The notes: a model not told the origin generated them from the letters alone. A DNA stretch of 64,000 nucleotides from Opitutaceae bacterium (GCA_041395105.1 JAWLBB010000001.1:992001-1056000), one strand, 5' to 3'; positions 9,828 through 17,918 are shown, numbered from the stretch's first letter. Numbers and translations are program-made.

Positions 9828-12622
9828 ACATCGCATCCCTGCCCGTCCGCTGCACTCTTAACGGTGATGCCACCGAGTTCCTATGTCGACCGCACCAGAG
9901 CCTGTTGGAGGTTCTGCGGGACGTACTCGGTCACACCGGCTCAAAGAACGGATGCAGTGATGGCAACTGCGGCGCGTGTTCGATCCTCCTTGAGGGCCGC
10001 CTCGTCAACTCCTGCCTTGTCCTGGCCGCGGAAGTCGAAGGAAAGACCATTGTGACCGTCGAGGGACTTGCGGAAAAAGGACGCCTGGACGTCATTCAGC
10101 AGGCCTTCATCGAAGAAGATGCTCTGCAGTGCGGGATCTGCACGCCGGGCATGGTGATGGCCTGCCGCGCCCTGCTCGACAGGCATCCGGATCCGACGGA
10201 TGCGGAGATCCGGCTGTGGCTGGCGGGAAATCTTTGCCGCTGCACTGGTTACGAAACCATCATCCGGGCGGTGAAACGGGCGGCGCTCATCCAGGCAGGC
10301 GCATCGGGTGATTCGCTTCCGCCGGCGGCCACCACCGACCCATCGAAGCTGGAGAATTCCATAATCGGCAGTCGGCCGCCGCGAAAGGATGGTCGGGCCA
10401 AAGTGACCGGAGCGGCCATCTACGGGGCGGACTTCCATCAAACTGGCGCGTTGGTCGGACTGGTGCTGCGGAGTCCCCACGCCCACGCGAATATCCGGTC
10501 CGTCGACACCTCGGCTGCCGAATCCCTTCCGGGCGTCCGTGCCGTCATCACGTCACGGGACCTGCCGCAAAGCGAGGACCTGATGGCGCGACTCGGCGAA
10601 TCGGTCGAGAATTACCGGTTTCTCTGCGACAATACCCTGGCGTCGGCGAAAGCACTCTACGTTGGTCACCCGATTGCCGCCGTGGCGGCGGTCAACGAGG
10701 ACGTGGCCCGTGAGGCTCTCGCCCGGATCAAGGTCGACTTCGAGGTACTTCCGGCCGTGACCGACGTTCGCGACGCGATCGAACCGGGTGCGCCGCTCCT
10801 GCATGAAAACCTTCGGACTGATGGGCCGGACGGGATGGCGGAGCAACCGAGCAATATCGCGACTCACTCGCGTCAGATCAAGGGCGACCCGATTGCCGGG
10901 TTTGCCGAAGCCGACCTGGTCATCGAACGGGAGTACCGGATCGAAACGGTCCACCAGGGCTATATTGAGCCGCAGTCCACGACTGCGGTCTGGAATGCAG
11001 AAGGGCAAGGATCGGTCACCGTCTATACGACCACGCAGGGTGCCTTCGACATGAGGGGACAGATTGTCCAGATGCTGAAGCTGCCCGAGGACCGGGTTCG
11101 GGTGGTTCCGACCGAAATGGGCGGTGGTTTCGGCGGCAAGGTCCGGGCCACGCTCGAGATTCCGGCCGTCATGCTTTCACGCAAATCCGGCCGGCCGGTG
11201 AAGATGACGCTCAGTCGGACGGAGGTTCTTCTTGGAACCGGACCATCTCCCGCCGCCTTTGTCCGGGTCAAACTCGGGGCGGCAAAAACCGGGCGGCTGG
11301 TTGCCGCGGAAGCGTCCCTTTACTATGAAGGGGGCGGCTATCCCGGGGCCATGATCGGAGCCGGCGTCCAGAGCATCCTGGGAAGTTACGATATCCCCCA
11401 TGCGCGCATCGATGCCTACGATGTGGTCGTCAACAAACCGATGGTGGCGGCCTATCGCGCGCCCTGCGCCCCCCAGGCGAGTTTCGCGGGTGAACAGGCC
11501 ATCGATGAGATCGCCACTGGACTGAAGATCGATCCGTTGCAGTTCCGCCTCATGAACACGGCGTTGAACGGGACGGAACTTGCCAATGGTGTGGTCCATG
11601 CCGGCATCGGTTGCCGTGAGGTTCTCGAAGCCCTGCGGGATCATCCGCACGCTCGCAGCGAATTGACCGGGCCTCATACCGGCCGGGGTGTCGCCGTGGG
11701 GTGCTGGGGCAACTGGGGGGCCCGTTCCAGCTGCAAACTGGACGTTCTGGCCGATGGGACCGTCAGTTTCGTTACGGGATCCGTTGATGTCACCGGGACG
11801 CGGACCAGCCTGGCCATGCAGGTGGCGGAGGTGCTGGAGATCCCGCTGGACCGGATCCGGGCTCGTTTCGGCCATACCGACGAGGTCGGGTTTGCCAATA
11901 CTAGTGCGGGCAGCCGGACTACGGTGGCGACGGGGGTGGCCGTTCTTCGGGCGGCGGGGCTGGCCTTGGACGCCATGAAACAGCGGGCCGCGACTCTTTG
12001 GGACACCGTCCCCGGGAACGTGACCTACTCCAGTGGACGGTTCACCTTGACCGGCCGATCGGAAGCCATCGCCTTCTCCGACCTGGCGGCGAAACTCCCG
12101 GACACCGGTGGAATCATCTCGACGGTTGGCGATGTGAACGTGGAAAAGTGGGGAATTGCCTTTGCCGCACACATGGTCGACGTGAAGGTGGATCCGGAGA
12201 CCGGCAAGGTTGAGATCCTGCGCTACACCGCCGTTCAGGACGTGGGCCGCGCCATCCATCCCTTGCAGATCGAGGGTCAGATCCGGGGAGGCGTCGCCCA
12301 GGGGATCGGTTGGGCTCTGTATGAGGGTTACGACTACAACGCGAAGGGCCAGATGATGAACGCATCACTTCTTGATTACCGGATGCCGACGGCCATGGAT
12401 GTCCCTTCCATCGAGACCGTCATCATCGAGGTGCCATTTCCCGACCATCCCCTGGGGAGCAAGGGGGTGGGCGAAGCCCCGATCATCCCCCCGCTCGGCG
12501 CCATCGCCAATGCGATTTTCAATGCGACCGGCCGGCGGGTCACCCATGCCCCCATGACATCGCGGCATGTCCTCGAGGCACTCGACGTCATCGAGCCACT
12601 GACCAAAAACGGCCGAAAATGA
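9824..12622 (+). CDS. Fused 2Fe-2S and molybdopterin subunits of a xanthine dehydrogenase-family hydroxylase
   Basis: 932 residues joining two subunits that are usually separate. Residues 1 to about 165 are the CoxS-type ferredoxin: plant-type cluster Cys 44, 49, 52 and 64, then the helical-domain cluster Cys 103, 106, 138 and 140 (CGIC and LCRC). From about residue 180 the CoxL-type molybdopterin part starts with RPPRKDGRAKVTGAAIYGAD, with the cofactor loop EMGGGFGGK near 430 and the C-terminal GSKGVGEAPIIPP containing the expected catalytic Glu. It should hydroxylate an N-heterocycle, aldehyde or aromatic carbon with water as oxygen donor. The exact substrate cannot be read. No cofactor-insertion (XdhC/CoxD) gene is in the window. 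Confidence 0.88.
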   Translation: MNIASLPVRCTLNGDATEFLCRPHQSLLEVLRDVLGHTGSKNGCSDGNCGACSILLEGRLVNSCLVLAAEVEGKTIVTVEGLAEKGRLDVIQQAFIEEDALQCGICTPGMVMACRALLDRHPDPTDAEIRLWLAGNLCRCTGYETIIRAVKRAALIQAGASGDSLPPAATTDPSKLENSIIGSRPPRKDGRAKVTGAAIYGADFHQTGALVGLVLRSPHAHANIRSVDTSAAESLPGVRAVITSRDLPQSEDLMARLGESVENYRFLCDNTLASAKALYVGHPIAAVAAVNEDVAREALARIKVDFEVLPAVTDVRDAIEPGAPLLHENLRTDGPDGMAEQPSNIATHSRQIKGDPIAGFAEADLVIEREYRIETVHQGYIEPQSTTAVWNAEGQGSVTVYTTTQGAFDMRGQIVQMLKLPEDRVRVVPTEMGGGFGGKVRATLEIPAVMLSRKSGRPVKMTLSRTEVLLGTGPSPAAFVRVKLGAAKTGRLVAAEASLYYEGGGYPGAMIGAGVQSILGSYDIPHARIDAYDVVVNKPMVAAYRAPCAPQASFAGEQAIDEIATGLKIDPLQFRLMNTALNGTELANGVVHAGIGCREVLEALRDHPHARSELTGPHTGRGVAVGCWGNWGARSSCKLDVLADGTVSFVTGSVDVTGTRTSLAMQVAEVLEIPLDRIRARFGHTDEVGFANTSAGSRTTVATGVAVLRAAGLALDAMKQRAATLWDTVPGNVTYSSGRFTLTGRSEAIAFSDLAAKLPDTGGIISTVGDVNVEKWGIAFAAHMVDVKVDPETGKVEILRYTAVQDVGRAIHPLQIEGQIRGGVAQGIGWALYEGYDYNAKGQMMNASLLDYRMPTAMDVPSIETVIIEVPFPDHPLGSKGVGEAPIIPPLGAIANAIFNATGRRVTHAPMTSRHVLEALDVIEPLTKNGRK

Positions 12623-12738
12623 AGAACGCGATTGAATGGTCTCCTGTTCGACAGGAAATGAACCAGTCGGATCCCGCGCGGCCGGGAGATCCGGTTTCCC
12701 GATCTGGTCGGCTGGATGTGCTCAACGGTAAGTCCTGA
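12619..12738 (+). CDS. Possible 39-residue ORF coupled to the hydroxylase gene
   Basis: ATG 12619 overlaps the hydroxylase stop in the ATGA arrangement and the frame stays open for 39 codons, filling the gap to the adenylate kinase gene. The peptide (MKNAIEWSPVRQEMNQ and onward) is hydrophilic and not recognised. It may be a real coupled small protein or chance. Confidence 0.25.
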   Translation: MKNAIEWSPVRQEMNQSDPARPGDPVSRSGRLDVLNGKS

Positions 12739-12744
12739 ATCCCC

Positions 12745-13914
12745 ATGCTCAACATTGCCTTATTTGGTCCACCCGGTGCCGGCAAGGGCACCCAGTCGGA
12801 GTTTCTCATCCAGAAGTACAAGCTCTTCTATATCTCAACGGGAGATCTCCTCAGAAAGGAGTTGGCTGCGAAAACGGCACTCGGACTGGAAGCGCAGAAC
12901 ATCATCGCGTCCGGCGGTTTGGTCTCCGATGAGATCATTGTCCAGATCATGGAAAAGACCATTGCGGAGAACTCCCAGGCCCACGGGTTTCTCTTCGACG
13001 GTTTTCCCCGTACCTACATTCAGGCCTACATTCTCGAGGGGCTGATGATCAAGCTGAACACCTCGCTGACCTGCCTGATCGACCTGAAGGTTCCCGAGGA
13101 AGTATCGGTCAAGCGTCTGCTCAATCGTGGAAAGACTTCGGGCCGGAGCGATGACAACGAGAAGGTGATCCGGAACAGGCTGAAGGAATACAACGAAAAG
13201 ACTCTGCCCGTGCTCCAGTTCTACCAGGACAAAGGCGTGCACTTCGAGGTCGACGCAACGGCATCGATCGAAAAAGTCAGCGAGCGCGTCGAAGAGATCG
13301 TTCAGCATGAGCTCAGCAAGAACCTCCTGAATATCGTACTTTTCGGCTACCCCGGGTCGGGACGCGGATCACAGGGAAGGGCTCTGGCCGAGAAGTACGG
13401 TCTGGAGTATGTCGCCACCGGGCCGATGCTGGAGCAGGAGGTGGTCAAGGGGACTCCGCTCGGGCGCAAAATCAAGGACCTCTACGAGAGCGGTCAGTTG
13501 GTGACCGACGAAATCGTCGTTCCGTTGATCGAGCAGAAGCTCGAATCCTCGAAGGACGTGAGGGGCTTCATTTTCAAGGGGTTCCCACGCACCCTGGTGC
13601 AGTCCTATATCCTCGACGGTCTTCTGAAGAAACGGGGCACCCGGATCTCCCGGGTCATCGAAATCGAGGTCCCCACTCTGGAATTGATCCGGCGGCTGGA
13701 CGAGCGCAGCAAGACGGACAAGTGCATGCCCTACGACACCAGCACGGCCAAGATCGTGAAGCGATTGCAGGAGCATGAGCAGAAGACCGTTCCCGTGATC
13801 AACAAGTACAACCAGTTGCACGGGGTGACCAAGATCGATGGCATGGGCCCCTTCGACGAGATTTTCCAGAAGCTCTCCGCCGAGGTTGAGGACGGATTCA
13901 AGGGACACCGGTGA
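12745..13914 (+). CDS. adk: Tandem-domain adenylate kinase with a degenerate second domain
   Basis: 389 residues holding two adenylate kinase copies of about 190 residues each. The first has an intact P-loop GPPGAGKGT (Lys14), the NMP-binding FDGFPRT (84-90) and a short-lid GRSDD (133-137), and should interconvert ATP plus AMP with two ADP. The second keeps the fold pattern but has GYPGSGRGS, with Arg207 where the P-loop Lys belongs, FKGFPRT with Lys278 for the Asp, and no GRxDD in the lid. It is therefore likely catalytically dead and may be structural or regulatory. Start ATG 12745 begins directly with the usual MLNIALFG strand. Confidence 0.88.
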   Translation: MLNIALFGPPGAGKGTQSEFLIQKYKLFYISTGDLLRKELAAKTALGLEAQNIIASGGLVSDEIIVQIMEKTIAENSQAHGFLFDGFPRTYIQAYILEGLMIKLNTSLTCLIDLKVPEEVSVKRLLNRGKTSGRSDDNEKVIRNRLKEYNEKTLPVLQFYQDKGVHFEVDATASIEKVSERVEEIVQHELSKNLLNIVLFGYPGSGRGSQGRALAEKYGLEYVATGPMLEQEVVKGTPLGRKIKDLYESGQLVTDEIVVPLIEQKLESSKDVRGFIFKGFPRTLVQSYILDGLLKKRGTRISRVIEIEVPTLELIRRLDERSKTDKCMPYDTSTAKIVKRLQEHEQKTVPVINKYNQLHGVTKIDGMGPFDEIFQKLSAEVEDGFKGHR

Positions 13915-13969
13915 CCTGGTGTCCCGTCCGCACCCGGTGAGACCTTCCCGGTTCGACCGTGCGCATCGT

Positions 13970-14272
13970 TCAGTCCCAGGAAAATCCGATGCTCATCGTG
14001 ATCGCGTTGTAGGTCCCATCTGTAGGGTTTCCGGCGCTGTAGCTCACGGAGAAGCTCTTATCCGCAAACAGATGATCGCCCGTGCCCAGCAGAAAACAGA
14101 GTCCGCGACGATTCTGCTCGCCCCATCTCCGATTCCAGTGACATGGACACCCGGCTCCCGCCTTGGCGTAGAAGCTCGATTCACGGTTGGGGTAGAGACG
14201 GGTCACCAACAGGTACTGGGCGAACGCCTCGGACGCGGGGTTGGCGCACGCCTTATGACCGGCTCCTCTCTT
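13970..14272 (-). pseudogene. C-terminal fragment of an outer-membrane beta-barrel protein
   Basis: The minus-strand frame reads FAQYLLVTRLYPNRESSFYA, then KAGAG, and ends with FSVSYSAGN and a final ITMSIGFSWD, the look of the last strands of a small outer-membrane barrel of about 180-220 residues. Only about 100 codons remain; the 5' side is closed by a TAG at 14275-14273 and no signal peptide is present. The break lies just left of the repeats that mark the island edge, so the gene was probably cut by an integration or deletion there. Confidence 0.5.
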
Positions 14273-14285
14273 CTACGCCGGGTCC

Positions 14286-14325
14286 CCCATCGGATCCCGA
14301 TGGGTGGTGGAGGTGGCGGGAGTCG
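14286..14325 (-). repeat. Outer copy of a tmRNA (ssrA) 3'-end repeat with adjacent hairpin
   Basis: Positions 14305-14325 are identical over 21 bp to 14463-14483. Read on the minus strand the repeat is the end of a T-arm and acceptor strand finishing CCACCTCCACCA, typical of tmRNA genes, which are common integration targets. A perfect 8-bp hairpin (14286-14293 with 14297-14304) sits directly beyond the CCA, where a terminator of the RNA gene would be. No tmRNA body lies upstream, so this is a leftover attachment half. Confidence 0.55.
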
Positions 14326-14440
14326 TTCCGAACGAAGTGACAAGACCGGGTCCCGCGAATGCGGGAAACCGGAACACCGCAGGTGAGACCCGCCGGTAGA
14401 CAGTCTCTCGCAAATCGTTCAGCGATTTGCTGGCGACGCG

Positions 14441-14490
14441 CACCAATTCCGCATTGCGGAATTGGTGGAGGTGGCGGGAGTCGAACCCGA
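14441..14490 (-). repeat. Inner copy of the tmRNA 3'-end repeat, candidate att site
   Basis: The minus strand reads GGGTTCGACTCCCG and then CCACCTCCACCA, a T-loop and acceptor end of tmRNA type. The rest of the RNA is missing: on the 5' side the sequence changes at the T-stem to unrelated DNA. This is what the distal end of an element integrated into ssrA looks like, with the intact gene expected at the other end, to the right. A perfect 12-bp inverted repeat (14441-14452 with 14456-14467) overlaps the CCA. Confidence 0.6.
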
Positions 14491-14600
14491 ATCGGGTGTT
14501 CATCTCATTTCATCAGAAATCCGTAACATGCGTATAAATGGTATGTTAGGAAATTGTGATGAAGAAGGGAAATGAAGGCAAATGCACCAAAATGAGGCCG

Positions 14601-14622
14601 TTTTGGCAAACTTTTGGCAAAC
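14601..14622. repeat. Two adjacent 11-bp direct repeats
   Basis: TTTTGGCAAAC occurs twice without a gap, about 115 bp inside the candidate att site. Short tandem repeats in this position are often arm-type binding sites for a tyrosine integrase or its excision factor. The role here is inference from position. Confidence 0.45.
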
Positions 14623-14978
14623 TTCCGGAATCGAGGATTTCCGTGTGAGCCGGAATTTGTCTGCTCCTCGGCGGTGAAAGGTTGCGTATCCAATTGAACA
14701 GTGGTCCCCCACCACCTAAGTGTGGGGATGCCAATCTCTGTGGCCTATGGCCGGAGTCCCGCCCCATACCCCTTTGGGAGCGGTACTCGGAGGCTTTCGC
14801 TCTTGATACGATCAATGCTCCAATCCTCGTCAAGAACTGACATGAAGAGGAAGGCGAGATGTGACCACGAATTTGTCTGGAACACTAGGCTCTACTGGAC
14901 ATTCTACCACCGCTCTAGCCTCGATCGTTGCAGACCTGACTGAACACCTCTCAAAATGCAGGCATAGGACTCCGAAAT

Positions 14979-15875
14979 ATGGACACTATTCTTGTCATAC
15001 TCGGCGGTTTAGCGTTGGTGGTTCTAGGTTTCGTCGCCACGCGGAAAGAACAGTCAACTAAGATTCGTCTCTTGGTGATGGCCGGGGGTGTTTGCGTGAT
15101 CTATGGGTCGTGGCTTAGTGAGCGCGATGCAGAGCTTCAGACATCGAGACTCATTGATCTGAATACGATGAATCTCAGTCTAGCAGAGAGGAATGCAGCA
15201 CTGACCGAAGGCATAGCGCAAATGTCGGAAAGGAACGTCCAACTTTCGGAAGATATCCGAGGAAATGCAACTGGGGGCAATGCATTCTGTTACTTGACCC
15301 CGCTTCAATTTGGTTCGGGAAGTGTTCGATTGCTTCTGCAATTGGGGGAAGGCGAAAGATATCCGATCCCCGATCTCCGTGTTCGAGTTCTCGATAGAAA
15401 TCGGCAGAATGCGATGAGGATTGAATTGTTCCGAAAGATCAAAGTAGACCGTCGCAACAATCCTGGTCTTCCTAGAGGCTTCAATCTCTTGGATGAAGGA
15501 AACGAAGCCTACCGAGATATCTGGAAGGCGATTGACGAGCGATGCTTTGAAGAGGTCTATTCGGGGACGTTGCCTATTAGGGGGCGTCCTCAGATTTTCG
15601 ATCTCGAGCTGGAATCACCCATCCAGCGATATCACATCGAATTCAACGCTCGGAACGGGTCCTGGTGGCAGGAGCTCGTTTTCGTTCGGCGCGACGAAGA
15701 CTCCGACGGTTATTTTCCGTGGATTGTTGCCTCCCAGGTAAGCCTCGGTGCGGGAAGGGTCATCGAGGATGTGCCGGACGGCTTTCCTCTAACCGAAGAA
15801 GGGGTGGTGGAATGGGACGGAAGGCCGGACAAGCCTCGTGTGACCGATAGCGATAGTCCTTACGTTGTACCGTAG
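14979..15875 (+). CDS. Membrane-anchored protein with coiled coil, function unknown
   Basis: 298 residues. Two hydrophobic segments at the N terminus (about 4-20 and 30-46) are followed by a heptad-like stretch of about 30 residues with repeated SLAERNAAL, QMSERNVQL units. The rest is a soluble, mixed alpha/beta region rich in charged and aromatic residues (NARNGSWWQELVFVRRDEDS). No family is recognised. It is the first gene inside the left edge of the island, a usual place for cargo such as accessory or defence genes, but nothing in it shows such a role. Base composition is lower in GC than the host genes to its left. Confidence 0.6.
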   Translation: MDTILVILGGLALVVLGFVATRKEQSTKIRLLVMAGGVCVIYGSWLSERDAELQTSRLIDLNTMNLSLAERNAALTEGIAQMSERNVQLSEDIRGNATGGNAFCYLTPLQFGSGSVRLLLQLGEGERYPIPDLRVRVLDRNRQNAMRIELFRKIKVDRRNNPGLPRGFNLLDEGNEAYRDIWKAIDERCFEEVYSGTLPIRGRPQIFDLELESPIQRYHIEFNARNGSWWQELVFVRRDEDSDGYFPWIVASQVSLGAGRVIEDVPDGFPLTEEGVVEWDGRPDKPRVTDSDSPYVVP

Positions 15876-15919
15876 GGATATCCTCTCACGGCGACTTAAT
15901 ACAACAGACGAAATAACCG

Positions 15920-16258
15920 TTGCCGGATGAAAAGACAGAACAGATCGATACTATCTTCAAGGAGCGGGATAGACCAGATTCTCCAGGAACAGCGATCGCC
16001 GTTATCCGGAATGGGAAGCCTCTCTACGAAAAAGGGAGCGGGACCCTTAATCTGGAATGCGGTATTCCCATCAGACCGGATACCGTCTTTCATGTGGCGT
16101 CCGTATCCAAGCAGTTTACCGCGATGGCACTTGTTCTCCTGGAGGTAGATGGGAGGCTATCGCTGGAGGATTATGTCCGCATCGCTCTTCCTGAGCTACC
16201 GGAATATGGTCACGCGATAACGATTCGAGATCTGCTGCAACACAGCAGATCTGCTTAA
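15920..16258 (+). pseudogene. Truncated class C beta-lactamase-like serine hydrolase
   Basis: The frame begins at TTG 15920 and gives IDTIFKERDRPDSPGTAIAV, the normal start of a beta-lactamase/DD-peptidase-like serine hydrolase, with the nucleophile motif SVSK about 55 residues in and RIALPELPEYGHAITIRDLL after it. The family then expects LLxHTSGL and about 200 more residues. Here the frame runs into IS1380-like sequence at DLLQHSRSA and stops. The Tyr-x-Asn and later motifs are gone, so no active enzyme can be made. Confidence 0.75.
16228..16252. repeat. Perfect 10-bp inverted repeat at the IS junction
   Basis: AGATCTGCTG and its complement are separated by five bases, exactly where the serine hydrolase fragment meets the IS1380 remnant. 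It may be a scar of the insertion or deletion that broke the gene. Confidence 0.5.
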
Positions 16259-16450
16259 CCAACAAAATCCCTCCATCTGAGCTGATCTCTCCACCGGCAA
16301 AATCGACTTCGATCATGCGGCCATTTACGCTTGAAGACCCGATGCCATTGAGGCATATATTCTTCATCGCGTGTTTGGTTTGTTTATTTGCTACCCGCTG
16401 ACTGTCAGAGGGTAACCAGACTCGAGATACGCTTTTCGAAAAGTCCGGAC
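16253..16450 (-). mobile_element. IS1380-family end remnant
   Basis: About 200 bp match, with substitutions, the right-hand end of the full IS at 53.2-54.7 kb. On the minus strand they encode the first residues of its transposase (MKNICLNGIG, then IEVDFAGGEISSDGG) and the upstream terminal region. The remaining transposase is absent. Divergence from the intact copy shows that this is an older insertion. Confidence 0.75.
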
Positions 16451-16923
16451 TAGGGTTCTTTAGGTGGTGAGGCTGTCCTGAAATGAGGCCCAGGAGATTG
16501 GTCAAAGTTAGCTTCTGAGTCACCACCCCCGCCGCCAGAGGGCTTGGTCAGTTTTTCGAGCTGCTTTTTGTCGATCGAATCGGAGGAATCGATGAGAAGC
16601 TGGACTTGCTTCGTGAGTGTCTCCTGAGAGGCGGCCAGAGTCTTGATGTAGGCGACCACTTGGGAGAGCTCCTTGTTCTCGTCAACTATGGCCGACTCTC
16701 CCTCTGATGGCTGTAGGTATTTACGGGTTGAGTAGAGGGGATCTACCTCGGTCTTGCGCCGCTCCCATTCGTCCACCGCCGCCTCAAGATAGGGAACCAT
16801 CCATGAGGATGGCGATCGGTTGTCAGCTGCTGCGGCCTTCTTGAGCCGTTCGAAGAGCTCCCCGGGCAGGGTGGCCGTATAACGAGTGCTATTGTCGATC
16901 GATGCTGAACGAGGTCTTGTCAT
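16450..16923 (-). CDS. Ribbon-helix-helix regulator with coiled-coil tail
   Basis: 157 residues. The N-terminal part TRYTATLPGELFERLKKAAA with SPSSWM is a ribbon-helix-helix DNA-binding domain. A helical region of about residues 80-130 (ENKELSQVVAYIKTLAASQE) should form a coiled coil and so a higher oligomer, and the tail is Gly/Pro-rich. It is transcribed away from another small ribbon-helix-helix gene at 17009, so the pair looks like a lysogeny or copy-number switch. Its last codons abut the IS1380 remnant, so the original C terminus may have changed. Confidence 0.6.
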   Translation of the reverse strand: MTRPRSASIDNSTRYTATLPGELFERLKKAAAADNRSPSSWMVPYLEAAVDEWERRKTEVDPLYSTRKYLQPSEGESAIVDENKELSQVVAYIKTLAASQETLTKQVQLLIDSSDSIDKKQLEKLTKPSGGGGGDSEANFDQSPGPHFRTASPPKEP

Positions 16924-16978
16924 GATTTTAGGAGACTAACGCATCTTTTGGATTATTCCACCATTTTCTGCTTGCGTA

Positions 16979-17013
16979 GTCATCGTTAATCATCACTAAT
17001 ATGCAGCGATGAC
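16979..17013. promoter_or_regulatory. Candidate operator between divergent regulators
   Basis: A perfect 7-bp inverted repeat, GTCATCG at 16979 and CGATGAC at 17007, flanks two direct TCATC-n-TAA units (16980-16998). The right arm overlaps the start codon of the gene at 17009. Placement between two divergent ribbon-helix-helix genes suggests autoregulation. Confidence 0.4.
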
Positions 17014-17182
17014 GAACGCAGAACAAGGAATCATAACAGTGACCATTAGGGTTCCGGAGGGAGTAAAGACTCATTTGGATGCGATGGCTAAGGACCAAGG
17101 GAGCAGGTCGTTTTCGTCCCTGGTGCGGCAAATCTTGGAGGAGCGACTAGCAGCGGCCAAAGACAAGGAGACAGAAGCGTGA
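17009..17182 (+). CDS. Small ribbon-helix-helix protein
   Basis: 57 residues starting MTNAEQGIITVTIRVPEGVK, followed by a two-helix segment with RSFSSLVRQILEERL. The short strand with alternating residues, then two helices, is the Arc/MetJ-like fold of transcription or partition regulators. The stop overlaps the GTG start of the next gene (GTGA), so the two are coupled. It is divergent from the 157-residue regulator. Confidence 0.6.
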   Translation: MTNAEQGIITVTIRVPEGVKTHLDAMAKDQGSRSFSSLVRQILEERLAAAKDKETEA

Positions 17183-17544
17183 ACCTCCATCGCACCGAGA
17201 ACGGCCTGGAGGTCCACCACGGCGGTATCCCTAATGACCGCGAGATTGTGTCTTTGCACGAACTTGCCACTGCCCTCAACAGTGTGGCCAAGGCATCCCG
17301 GCAGATGGTCGCTTTCGCCGAAATGCTTTTCTGGCGTCTGCCCGCGAAGGATCGCACTGAAATCCTCGGTGTTTCCTCGAGGACAGAGCGAAGGATTCGT
17401 CGGGATCGAGTGGTCCGGGATGTGTTGGAAGGGAGGGCCGATGACAGGGTTCCCTTCTTTCACCGTTTGGGGACCTGGCATCCGCCCTACCTTCTGCACC
17501 CGCCGGTAGAAGCAGGGAACCTCAGTCGTTTCAGAAAAAAATGA
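17179..17544 (+). CDS. Unknown protein, 121 residues
   Basis: It starts with GTG overlapping the preceding stop. The helical region SLHELATALNSVAKASRQMV is followed by a basic part (SSRTERRIRRDRVVRD) with a possible nucleic-acid-binding surface. No family is recognised. Coupling to the ribbon-helix-helix gene suggests a joint regulatory role. Confidence 0.5.
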   Translation: MNLHRTENGLEVHHGGIPNDREIVSLHELATALNSVAKASRQMVAFAEMLFWRLPAKDRTEILGVSSRTERRIRRDRVVRDVLEGRADDRVPFFHRLGTWHPPYLLHPPVEAGNLSRFRKK

Positions 17545-17575
17545 AAACGAATTTCAGAATAAGAAAATATTAATC

Positions 17576-17755
17576 ATGACCCTCGCAATCATCGCCCTTA
17601 GCGCCACTTCAGGCGCCGTTATCATCGTGGTCGCGGCACTGATCCTACAGCGGTGGAACAAAGTGCGATGGCTGCGTAAACATCAGAAATGCATGGAGAT
17701 GGAACTCCGAGCGAAAGCGGTTTCAGGAAATAATGTGCTCCCGCGGAAAGTCTGA
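17576..17755 (+). CDS. Small single-pass membrane protein
   Basis: 59 residues. A hydrophobic helix (IIALSATSGAVIIVVAALIL) is followed by a basic cytoplasmic tail (RWNKVRWLRKHQK), the pattern of a type I-like small membrane protein. There is no strong ribosome site; the AT-rich leader reads AAGAAAATATTAATC. Function unknown. Confidence 0.45.
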   Translation: MTLAIIALSATSGAVIIVVAALILQRWNKVRWLRKHQKCMEMELRAKAVSGNNVLPRKV

Positions 17756-17918
17756 GCTCAGGCAATACCTGGTGACGACTCCTTAACTGCAACCGCTCGA
17801 CACAGATGTGAAAACTGCGACATCCCGACCTTGAGCAGTCAACTCCGTCACCCTTTCGCCCGACATGCCTGGCAGAATCTTCAGAAAAAAGATCAAACCC
17901 AAAGAAGAAAGAAGAACT

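Larger units (their letters stand above)
14323..14978. other. Non-coding island edge
   Basis: No convincing gene. The stretch holds the inner tmRNA repeat, an 8-bp hairpin near 14410-14431 (GCAAATCG with CGATTTGC), the tandem repeats at 14601-14622 and an AT-richer run at 14500-14640. All frames here are short and lack recognisable protein patterns. Confidence 0.5.

Noticed and set aside
14441..14467. Rho-independent terminator
   Set aside because: The 12-bp inverted repeat is perfect, but no T-run follows on either strand; it was kept only as part of the att description.
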